From Candidatus Sabulitectum sp. (GTDB taxonomy: Bacteria; Fermentibacterota; Fermentibacteria; Fermentibacterales; JCC-6): a DNA stretch of 8,185 nucleotides. The notes beneath the pieces were generated by a model. That model worked only from the letters and a program-made list of their open reading frames with translations, was not told where the DNA came from and searched no databases. The translations under genes and the position numbers were made by a program. The stretch spans positions 1 through 8,185 of the forward strand of contig JAGLQD010000065.1 of assembly GCA_023136985.1 (NCBI GenBank). The letters are read 5' to 3'. Positions 1 to 6,532 of this stretch are shown here, piece after piece; within the stretch, counting starts at the first letter, position 1, and every line of letters starts with the position of its first letter.

Positions 1-243
1 GGGGGGCAGCAGCAAAGAGTGGCAATCGCCAGGGCTTTAATAAACGAGCCTGTTTTGATTCTGGCGGATGAACCCACTGGAAATCTTGACAGTGATACAA
101 GTGCAGGAGTGGAAAAGTTGATAATGGAGCTGGCAGAAGAGGGTAACCGATCATTTCTTCTGGCAACGCACAGCCATGATCTTGCATCTGCAGTTCACAG
201 AAGATTGTTTCTAAGCTTGGGTGTTTTGAATGAAAATGAATAA
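1..243 (+). CDS. lolD: LolD-type ABC transporter ATP-binding protein, C-terminal fragment (5' end outside window)
   Basis: The reading frame is open from base 1, so this is the last 80 residues of a longer protein. A GTG at base 19 lies inside the ABC signature and is not the real start. Visible in order are the end of the signature motif (GGQQQRVAIARAL), the Walker B and D-loop (LILADEPTGNLD), and the switch histidine in LLATHSHDLA. The GGQQQR signature with DEPTGNLD is typical of the LolD/MacB/FtsE group, which energise extraction of lipoproteins or related envelope work at the inner membrane. LolD is preferred because every other recognisable partner downstream builds the outer membrane, but MacB-type or FtsE-type ATPases cannot be excluded without the N-terminal half and the membrane partner. 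The C-terminus is short, ending about 15 residues after the switch region, and lacks the usual basic-Gly 'DG' turn. It is separated from clpC by 85 bases. Confidence 0.85.
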   Translation, partial: GGQQQRVAIARALINEPVLILADEPTGNLDSDTSAGVEKLIMELAEEGNRSFLLATHSHDLASAVHRRLFLSLGVLNENE

Positions 244-328
244 ATATCCTATTCAACAGGAAGGCGAATTGCTATATTCTTCACACCAATTCAGTCTTTT
301 TTATCACGGGGAAAGAGGGAGGAGCTAA
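244..328 (+). other. 85-base leader between the LolD-type gene and clpC
   Basis: This is the only real gap in the window and therefore the most likely place for a promoter or terminator. A 6-bp inverted repeat (GAATTG at 266-271, CAATTC at 287-292, 15-base loop) is followed after four bases by six T residues (297-302). That is a weak, AT-rich intrinsic-terminator-like arrangement. TATATT at 273-278 could be a -10 element, but no good -35 lies at the right distance. Neither reading is strong, so the region is recorded as a leader of unknown function. Confidence 0.4.
315..324 (+). promoter_or_regulatory. Strong purine-rich ribosome binding site that supports the TTG start of clpC
   Basis: GAGGGAGGAG ends four bases before the TTG at 329. 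No ATG or GTG nearby is in frame with an equally good site, and starting here gives an N-terminus that aligns with the beginning of the Clp N-domain. The combination of a rare start codon with a strong Shine-Dalgarno fixes the start. Confidence 0.75.
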
Positions 329-2761
329 TTGCCTGAACAGCATACTGACCGAGCCAGGAAAGTTCTTATTGAAGCAAGGGCCGAAGCAGCCCGTTCCGGG
401 AAAAGGGAGATTGGCACCGAATTCATACTTTACGCTATTCTGAACATTGACGGTTCCGGGGCTGCAGCGCTGTTACGAAGTCTTAAGGTTAAGACAGGAG
501 AAATGCGTTCCCAGCTCAGAGCCAATCTGCGCCATGGACCTATTCCCAGCCACCTTGTAGACAGAACAAACCTCACATGGAGCCACCGTTCAAGATCCAT
601 ACTGGCCGATGCCAAAGTGCAGGCAGCAAAACTGAACGCAGTTTCCATTTCAACTGAACATCTTCTCCTTGCTCTTTCCAGAATTGACAGCGGATCATCT
701 GCTCTGCTCTGGCAGTATGGAATCAGTTACGATAAGCTTTTTGACGCAATGAAGGCTTCTGCAGAGAAACGGCCTTCAGAAAACGATAAGGCGACTTCCG
801 CTCTTGACTATTTCTGTCGTGATCTTACCCTCCTGGGAGCAGAGAACGGGCTTGATCCTGTTATTGGAAGGTCGTCGGAGATCGATAGAATTGTTCAGGT
901 TCTGTGCAGAAGAAAGAAATCCAATCCGGTGCTTATCGGGGAACCGGGAGTAGGGAAGACGGCGATCGTAGAAGGGCTTGCTCTGCGTATTTACTCAGGA
1001 AGGGTACCTCTTCCGCTTTACGGAAAGAGAATAATGGCCCTGGATATGGCTTCTATTCTGGCGGGAACAAAATATCGTGGACAGTTTGAAGAGCGACTCA
1101 GGGCTCTTCTGAAAGAAATACAGGATGACGGGAATGTTATTCTCTTCATTGATGAGATTCACACTATTGTGGGTGCAGGAGGTGCCGAGGGTGCTATTGA
1201 CGCAGCCAATCTGCTTAAACCTGCTCTGGCCCGTGGCGAGTTTCAGTGTATAGGCGCTACAACACTTGATGAGTACAGAAGAAGAATTGAAAAGGACGGA
1301 GCTCTGGAACGAAGATTCCAGCCTGTTCCGGTAGATCCTCCATCTGTGGAACTAACTCTGGAGATACTCGAGGGGTTGAAAGAGAGATATCAGAGTCATC
1401 ATAATGCCATTTACCCTCCAGAGAGTCTTAAGAACTGCGCTATCCTTGCCCATCGGTATATAAGTGGTCGGCACCTGCCCGATAAGGCTATAGATGTTAT
1501 GGACGAATCCGGCGCCAGGGCCCATGCAAGAGCATCAAGCCCTCCGGATTCACTGATAGAGCTTCACGACAGACTTCTGGAGATCAGGCGAGAGGCGGAT
1601 GCTGCAGGGGACAATCGCAATCTTGGGGAAGTATCCAGGCTTACAGAGGAAGCAGCCCGACTGGAAAAAGCTTTTGAGGATTCGCGCAACCACTGGATTG
1701 AAAGTCTTCCTCCTGTGGAGATATCCCAGGACGATGTTGCAACAGTTGTTGCGGAGATGACAGGTATTCCAATCAGCAGAGTTGGAGAGAGTGAAACTGT
1801 CAGGCTTTCCGATCTTGAAGATAGGATGTCTAAAAGCATTATCGGCCAGAAACCTGCAATCAAACACATCGCAAATGCTATCAGAAGAGGCAGTGTGGGA
1901 CTTAGAAGCAACAGGAGACCCACAGGCTGTTTCCTTTTTCTCGGACCGTCGGGTGTGGGAAAGACCGAAACCGCAAGAGTTCTCGCAGAGCAGGTTTTCG
2001 GAGACAAGAATGCTCTTATCCGTATTGATATGTCGGAGTACAGAGAGGGCTTCTCCGGATCGAGGCTGGTTGGTGCTCCTCCAGGTTATGTTGGTTACGA
2101 TGACGGCGGACAGCTTACAGAAAAGGTCCGCAGAAGACCCTACTCTGTTGTACTGCTGGATGAAATAGAAAAAGCACATGCTGATGTTTACAATATGCTT
2201 CTTCAGGTGATGGATTATGGAACAATGACTGATGGCTATGGAAGGAAGATTGACTTCAGCAATACCATTATTATCATGACGGGTAACCTGTCACAGCATA
2301 GCGTTGACGGAAGCAGTACAGTCGGATTCTTGAGAGAGAACTCGGAATCTGATGTGAATGGAATATTGAATGCAGCAAAATCGCTGTTTCCTCCTGAGTT
2401 CATGAACCGCCTGGACAGTGTGATAGTTTATAATCCCCTGAGTATGGATGATATTAAAGTAATAGTAGAGATGCAGCTTGCAGAGATCCATGAAAGGCTG
2501 CTTGAACTGGATATTGAACTTGTGATCGAAAACGAGGCTCTTGACCTTCTCACGGAAAGCGGTTTCAGTGGCGAAGCCGGTGCAAGACACCTGAGAAGAA
2601 CTATACAGAGGCTTCTTGAAGATCCTCTTACCGATTTGCTTGTTTCCGGTGAACTTTCCGGAGGCAGAAAAGTCAGTGCCAGGCGAAACGGTGATATTCT
2701 TTCATTCACCCTGGTGAACAACACGAGTATTAACCGGACTGCTGTGGAGGTGAATGTATGA
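329..2761 (+). CDS. clpC: ClpC-type AAA+ unfoldase (Hsp100), ATP-dependent Clp protease subunit
   Basis: This is an 810-residue two-ring cytoplasmic unfoldase expected to feed proteins to ClpP. The N-domain (about 1-142) has two Clp_N repeats, with glutamates in IGTEF (E31) and ISTEH (E110) where ClpC binds tagged substrates. AAA1 has Walker A GEPGVGKT (204-211), pore loop KYRG (248-251), Walker B VILFIDE (270-276), GATT sensor (309-312) and arginine finger ERRF (327-330). A short middle domain (about 405-456) has the length of ClpC's UVR-like hairpin, unlike ClpA (none) or ClpB (long). AAA2 has GPSGVGKT (539-546), pore loop GYVGY (586-590), LLDE (609-612), sensor-1 Asn653 and sensor-2 GARHLRR (751-757). 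The ClpP-docking tripeptide VGF sits at 665-667, so it is probably a protease partner rather than a ClpB disaggregase. Minor oddities are TGN for the usual TSN at sensor 1 and GPSG for GPTG. It starts at TTG, and its stop overlaps the bamA start (ATGA). All catalytic motifs look intact. Confidence 0.93.
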   Translation: MPEQHTDRARKVLIEARAEAARSGKREIGTEFILYAILNIDGSGAAALLRSLKVKTGEMRSQLRANLRHGPIPSHLVDRTNLTWSHRSRSILADAKVQAAKLNAVSISTEHLLLALSRIDSGSSALLWQYGISYDKLFDAMKASAEKRPSENDKATSALDYFCRDLTLLGAENGLDPVIGRSSEIDRIVQVLCRRKKSNPVLIGEPGVGKTAIVEGLALRIYSGRVPLPLYGKRIMALDMASILAGTKYRGQFEERLRALLKEIQDDGNVILFIDEIHTIVGAGGAEGAIDAANLLKPALARGEFQCIGATTLDEYRRRIEKDGALERRFQPVPVDPPSVELTLEILEGLKERYQSHHNAIYPPESLKNCAILAHRYISGRHLPDKAIDVMDESGARAHARASSPPDSLIELHDRLLEIRREADAAGDNRNLGEVSRLTEEAARLEKAFEDSRNHWIESLPPVEISQDDVATVVAEMTGIPISRVGESETVRLSDLEDRMSKSIIGQKPAIKHIANAIRRGSVGLRSNRRPTGCFLFLGPSGVGKTETARVLAEQVFGDKNALIRIDMSEYREGFSGSRLVGAPPGYVGYDDGGQLTEKVRRRPYSVVLLDEIEKAHADVYNMLLQVMDYGTMTDGYGRKIDFSNTIIIMTGNLSQHSVDGSSTVGFLRENSESDVNGILNAAKSLFPPEFMNRLDSVIVYNPLSMDDIKVIVEMQLAEIHERLLELDIELVIENEALDLLTESGFSGEAGARHLRRTIQRLLEDPLTDLLVSGELSGGRKVSARRNGDILSFTLVNNTSINRTAVEVNV
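2746..2753 (+). promoter_or_regulatory. Near-perfect Shine-Dalgarno for bamA, inside the end of clpC
   Basis: GGAGGTGA lies in the last codons of clpC, four bases before the bamA ATG at 2758. It is complementary to eight bases of the canonical 16S rRNA tail. It should give efficient initiation as well as coupling to clpC translation. Confidence 0.8.
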
Positions 2762-4995
2762 AACTAGCTATTTTGCTTTTCTTCTTACTGGCTGGAATGG
2801 TGTTTGCTATTCCCGTTTCCAGTGTATACGTAGAAGGCAATACTTATGTGTCGGATTCATTGATAATAAGAACACTTGGTCTTTCGGCTGGAAGCATTTT
2901 CATGCCGTCGACTCTCCCGCAGGGAGTCAGAGATCTGTTCAGTCTCGGGTATTTTACCGATATTGAGGTCCTTGCTGATTCTGCTTCGGGTTCCGCTGAT
3001 TTTACCATCAGGGTAAGCGAGAATCCTATTCTTTCAGGTCTTGTTATTGAAAACTCAGGATGCCTGGATGAAAGCGATCTTGTTGATACTCTTGATCTTT
3101 ATCCAGGGCAGACCATATCTATTAATGATATAGATCGGGCTGTCGATCTTATTCTGGCCATGTACGCTGATGATAACAGACATCTTGCAGTTGTTGATTA
3201 TCGGTGGAATGAGTCTGATTCCCAGGGGCGGCGAGAGCTTGTATTCATATGCGATGGGGGGTCTGATATCCGGGTTGGTGAGATAGCTTTCACCGGCAAC
3301 ACCGTATACTCAGATGAAGATCTGCGCAGTGAGATGAAGACAAAACAGGACAGCTTTTGGAGAAGCGGTAAGCTGAAGCCTCAACAATTTGAAGAAGATC
3401 TTGGACGGATTGAAGACTATTATCACAACAATGGTTATCCGGATGCTTCTGTTACAGGCACTGATAGATATCTTCTGGCAGACAATGAGGACCATTTTCA
3501 TATAGACATTTCCATGTTTGAAGGTCCATATATGGTCTTTGGAGATGTTTCAGTAGAAGGAAATTCAGAGTTGTCTGATTCACTTCTGCTTTCTTTTGGT
3601 GAGATTAAATACGGTGAGGCATATTCAATTGAGAATATAGACAAAACTCTGGAGACATTTTACTCCGCTTACCAGGACCGCGGTTATTTTTACGCAGCGG
3701 TATCACCTCTGATGGAGCCATCCCTTGAATCAGATTCTGTTGTCAACATTCATTTTGCAATTCAGGAAGGGGAGAGAGCTCACATTCGTGAAGTTGAGAT
3801 CGTAGGTAACACCCGTACTTTTGATAATGTGATCAGAAGGCAGTTGACTGTTATCCCCGGAGACCTGTTCAGAAGATCTGCTTTGATGCGTTCTCTGAGG
3901 AATGTTTTCTATCTTAATTATTTCAACGATGTAATTCCTGATTTCAGGGCAATCGAGGGATCCCCGGATGTGGATATGATTCTTCGGGTTGACGAGAAAA
4001 CAACTGGAAAATTTGGGATTGGTGCTAACTACAGTGCTACAGACGGATTCAGTGGCTATCTGGAAGTGGCTGAAACAAACTTTTTCGGACGCGGTCAGAA
4101 CCTGGGAGCAACCTATGAGTTCTCAAAGACAATTCAGAACATCAAACTGAGTTTCACAGAGCCATGGGTGCGGGATACCCCTCTTACCCTTGGCGGCGAA
4201 CTCTATCACACAACCAGTGACTACAGCGAGTACGATCGAAGACGCACCGGTGGATCTGTTATTGTGGGTCGTCCTCTTTCCTGGGTGGATTTCACCTCTG
4301 CTTCCATAAGGTATACTCTGGAAAAGGTGGATGTATTTGACATAACTGATGATTCCAACAACTACTACTACTCTCTCCGTGATACCGACTGGCCAAGATG
4401 GGACAGCTCTGTAAGACTCTCTTTTACCCGGGACAGTCAGGACAGAAGGATATTCCCCGGTGAGGGATCAAAGAATACCGTAAGTCTTGATCTCACTGGA
4501 GGTTTCCTTGGTGGAGATATTGGATTCCAGAAGTATCTGTTTGATTCCACATGGCATGTTCCAGTGGTATGGAAGTTCTTCCTTACCCTCAGAGGCAGAC
4601 TGGGAACAATTTCAGGATTTGGCGGAGAAAGCCCGCCGGCATACGAATTGTTCCAGCTGGGTGGAACAGGTTTTTACGGTGTCAGGGGTTACGGTAGCAG
4701 GGAAATAAACGCTGTAGACGGTTACGAGACCGTTGGTGGAAGATCTATGCTTATACTCAGCACCGAGTACAGATTCAGAATTATCGATCAGCTTCAGCTG
4801 GCAGTATTTATGGATGCAGGCAATACATGGGAGAGCTGGTCTGACATGGATCTGTCTTCAATAAATCGCGGGGCCGGTATGGGAATCCGAGTGGAAATTC
4901 CAATGCTTGGCGTTATGGGGCTGGATTATGCATATGGCTTTGACGGACCGGATCCTGGATGGGAACCGCATTTCCAGATGGGAGCTTCATTTTGA
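2758..4995 (+). CDS. bamA: BamA, outer-membrane protein assembly factor (Omp85 family)
   Basis: This is a 745-residue outer-membrane insertase that folds beta-barrel proteins into the outer membrane. A signal peptide covers about residues 1-17 (MKLAILLFF..., cleavage near FA-IP). Five POTRA domains follow at roughly 18-91, 92-171, 172-257, 258-340 and 341-415; most begin with the 'V..I.GN' strand pattern (for example VEGNTY, FTGNTVY, VEGNSEL, IVGNTRT). The rest, about 418-745, is the 16-stranded barrel. It carries the diagnostic loop-6 motif VRGY (642-645) and ends in an aromatic beta-signal with terminal Phe. Five POTRAs distinguish it from TamA (three) and two-partner transporters (two). 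The only two cysteines are C102 and C165, both in POTRA 2; the loop-6 cysteine pair of E. coli BamA is absent. The ATG overlaps the clpC stop by four bases, and the skp homologue follows 11 bases after the stop, as expected for BamA. Confidence 0.96.
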   Translation: MKLAILLFFLLAGMVFAIPVSSVYVEGNTYVSDSLIIRTLGLSAGSIFMPSTLPQGVRDLFSLGYFTDIEVLADSASGSADFTIRVSENPILSGLVIENSGCLDESDLVDTLDLYPGQTISINDIDRAVDLILAMYADDNRHLAVVDYRWNESDSQGRRELVFICDGGSDIRVGEIAFTGNTVYSDEDLRSEMKTKQDSFWRSGKLKPQQFEEDLGRIEDYYHNNGYPDASVTGTDRYLLADNEDHFHIDISMFEGPYMVFGDVSVEGNSELSDSLLLSFGEIKYGEAYSIENIDKTLETFYSAYQDRGYFYAAVSPLMEPSLESDSVVNIHFAIQEGERAHIREVEIVGNTRTFDNVIRRQLTVIPGDLFRRSALMRSLRNVFYLNYFNDVIPDFRAIEGSPDVDMILRVDEKTTGKFGIGANYSATDGFSGYLEVAETNFFGRGQNLGATYEFSKTIQNIKLSFTEPWVRDTPLTLGGELYHTTSDYSEYDRRRTGGSVIVGRPLSWVDFTSASIRYTLEKVDVFDITDDSNNYYYSLRDTDWPRWDSSVRLSFTRDSQDRRIFPGEGSKNTVSLDLTGGFLGGDIGFQKYLFDSTWHVPVVWKFFLTLRGRLGTISGFGGESPPAYELFQLGGTGFYGVRGYGSREINAVDGYETVGGRSMLILSTEYRFRIIDQLQLAVFMDAGNTWESWSDMDLSSINRGAGMGIRVEIPMLGVMGLDYAYGFDGPDPGWEPHFQMGASF

Positions 4996-4996
4996 T

Positions 4997-5001
4997 AGGA
5001 G
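4997..5001 (+). promoter_or_regulatory. Ribosome binding site that decides the skp start
   Basis: AGGAG lies five bases upstream of ATG 5007, just after the bamA stop. It selects 5007 over the longer in-frame ATG at 4959, which lies inside bamA, has no such site and would place 16 hydrophilic residues before the signal peptide. The GTG at 5001 overlaps the site and is too close. Confidence 0.75.
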
Positions 5002-5006
5002 TGAGT

Positions 5007-5504
5007 ATGAAGTTGTTTATTTTACTGGCTCTTCCGGCATTGCTGCTGGGGCAGACAATTGCCGTGTTTGATTCCGATGTGGTGTTCGAGTCTCTTGGCG
5101 AGGTGAATGATGCAAGAGAACTTCTTGAGATCGAGATAGATGAGTGGGAGCTTCATGTGGATTCTCTTCAGGAAGAGATTGACCTTCTGGAAGAAGATCT
5201 TTCCCGAACGCTTATGATGAGTCCCGAGAGAAGGCAGGAAAAGGAAACCCTTCTCGCAGAGAAAAAGATACAGATCGAAGCATTTCTTTCCAGCATTTTC
5301 GGCCCTGGCGGCACCATGGAAAGGCGTAACGAGGAACTGGTTAGCCCAATTATTGCCGCCATCAACGAAGCAGTGCTGGAAATTGCCAGTGAAGAAGACA
5401 TACAGATCGTTCTTGATGCTTCTGCTGGTCAGGTTGTTTATGCAGAGGCTTCTGTGGACATTACCGATAAGGTGATTGACATGGTTATGAGGGGTAATGA
5501 CTGA
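5007..5504 (+). CDS. skp: OmpH/Skp-family periplasmic chaperone
   Basis: This is a 165-residue secreted protein of the OmpH/Skp family, whose trimers hold unfolded outer-membrane proteins in the periplasm on their way to BamA. A signal peptide (about 1-15, MKLFILLALPALLLG) precedes the family's first strand (TIAVFDSDVVFES, 17-29). A charged heptad-like helix follows (about 34-95) and then a return helix (about 104-130). The body closes with the typical strand pattern DIQIVLDASAGQVVYA and a final helix DITDKVIDMV. The length is normal for the family. Two things are odd. The protein is strongly acidic, with by my count 37 Asp/Glu against 11 Lys/Arg after the signal, whereas E. coli Skp is basic. 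A GPGG turn (99-102) also interrupts the second arm of the coiled coil. It lies between bamA and lpxD, the classic skp position, and its last codons overlap lpxD by eight bases. Confidence 0.88.
   Translation: MKLFILLALPALLLGQTIAVFDSDVVFESLGEVNDARELLEIEIDEWELHVDSLQEEIDLLEEDLSRTLMMSPERRQEKETLLAEKKIQIEAFLSSIFGPGGTMERRNEELVSPIIAAINEAVLEIASEEDIQIVLDASAGQVVYAEASVDITDKVIDMVMRGND
5489..5494 (+). promoter_or_regulatory. Ribosome binding site of lpxD, inside the end of skp
   Basis: GAGGGG lies in the last codons of skp, immediately upstream of the ATG at 5497. Initiation here would follow termination at 5504 closely, so the two genes are probably translationally coupled. Confidence 0.5.
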
Positions 5505-6516
5505 TTCGTTAACTCTCAAAGAGATCTGTGATCACCTTGGGGGAGAGATACTCGCAGGCAGTCCTGATTCAGTCATCACCGGTGTTTCTTCTATTCAGGA
5601 TGCGGGTCCTGCTGACATCTGCTACTACGGAAGCTCCAGGTACACTGGATACCTGAGTACAACAAAGGCCATGGCTGTTCTGGTTTCCAAGCCTGTAACA
5701 ACCAGTGCAGATTGCGTTCTGCTTGTTGATAATGCGTATGACGCTTTCCGCAAAGTACTTCATCTGTTCGTACCGGATCGTTCCACTGGATTTAGCGGTG
5801 TGCATCCTTCCGCTGTTGTTCATCCCACTGCTGAAATCGGGAAAGAAGCAGAGATAGGTCCCTGTGCGGTCATAGACAGAGATTGCACTCTGGGACATAA
5901 CTGCAGTATCGGTTCCGGGTCAGTACTGGGCTCCGGAGTTATTCTTGGCAGTGATTGTGTTATCCATTCCAATGTTACACTTCTTGCAGATACCGTTCTT
6001 GGAAACAAAGTTGTAATTCACTCCGGTACGGTTGTGGGGAGTGACGGATTCGGTTTTGTGCCTGATCCCCGGGGAGAGCACAAGAAAATACCGCAGAACG
6101 GCAATGTGATCATTGGCAACAGTGTTGAAATTGGGGCTAACTGCACCATAGACAGAGCTGTAACAGGCAGTACCAGAATAGGCGATCATACAAAGCTGGA
6201 CAATCTCATCCAGGTAGCTCATAATGTATGCATAGGTAGAGGGTGTTTTATTGCTGCCCAGACCGGGATTGCCGGAAGTACGGTGGTAGGTAACGGTGTG
6301 GTTTTCGGCGGTCAGGCTGGTGTCGGTGGACATATCGTAATTAATGATGGTGCTGTTATCGCAGCAAAGTCCGGAGTTACTAAAGATGTAAGATCCGGCA
6401 TTACAGTATCGGGTAATCCAGCCAGACCTCACATGGTTACCCTGAGGCTTGGTGCTGCAGTATCGAGACTGCCTGGTATTATAGAGCTTGTTAAAGAAAT
6501 GAGTACAGAAAAATAA
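5497..6516 (+). CDS. lpxD: LpxD, UDP-3-O-(3-hydroxyacyl)glucosamine N-acyltransferase
   Basis: This 339-residue cytoplasmic enzyme catalyses the third step of lipid A synthesis, transferring a 3-hydroxyacyl chain from acyl carrier protein to the 2-amino group of UDP-3-O-acyl-glucosamine. The length matches E. coli LpxD (341). An N-terminal nucleotide-binding domain (about 1-100, including SSIQDAGPADICYYG) is followed by a left-handed beta-helix of hexapeptide repeats (about 104-315; for example AEIGKEAEIGPCAVI and the run from VVIGSDG-like VVGSDGFGF onward). The catalytic histidine is in DNLIQVAHN (H242), and a second conserved histidine is in GGHI (H279). The region IGANCTIDRA and the C-terminal SGNPAR followed by a short helix are also characteristic. 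These separate it from LpxA, which lacks the N-terminal domain and begins directly with repeats. It overlaps skp by eight bases and is followed 16 bases later by the LpxC-FabZ gene. Confidence 0.96.
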   Translation: MTDSLTLKEICDHLGGEILAGSPDSVITGVSSIQDAGPADICYYGSSRYTGYLSTTKAMAVLVSKPVTTSADCVLLVDNAYDAFRKVLHLFVPDRSTGFSGVHPSAVVHPTAEIGKEAEIGPCAVIDRDCTLGHNCSIGSGSVLGSGVILGSDCVIHSNVTLLADTVLGNKVVIHSGTVVGSDGFGFVPDPRGEHKKIPQNGNVIIGNSVEIGANCTIDRAVTGSTRIGDHTKLDNLIQVAHNVCIGRGCFIAAQTGIAGSTVVGNGVVFGGQAGVGGHIVINDGAVIAAKSGVTKDVRSGITVSGNPARPHMVTLRLGAAVSRLPGIIELVKEMSTEK

Positions 6517-6532
6517 GAGAGACTGGGGACTG

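Noticed and set aside
269..304. Sigma-70-like promoter before clpC (TTGCTA ... TTTTAT)
   Set aside because: The spacing is 24 bases, well outside the usual 16-18, and the alternative TATATT at 273-278 lacks a -35. Too weak to annotate.
1550..2179. Long minus-strand open frame (209 codons) inside clpC
   Set aside because: It is antisense to an intact, fully conserved AAA+ coding region, with no ribosome site and no recognisable domain; it is a coding shadow.
329..2761. Identification as ClpB disaggregase or ClpA
   Set aside because: The middle domain is about 50 residues, too short for ClpB and absent in ClpA, and VGF docking residues are present; ClpC fits best.
4959..5006. Upstream ATG extension of the skp frame
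   Set aside because: It would place 16 residues before a good signal peptide and start inside bamA without a ribosome site; ATG 5007 has AGGAG at the right distance.
5820..6400. Apparent DNA repeats within lpxD
   Set aside because: They reflect the hexapeptide-repeat protein fold (I/V-G-x-x pattern) and not DNA-level repeats or a mobile element.
5920..6432. Minus-strand open frame of 170 codons inside lpxD
   Set aside because: It lies opposite hexapeptide-repeat codons; the repetitive composition keeps the antisense frame open. No family resemblance.
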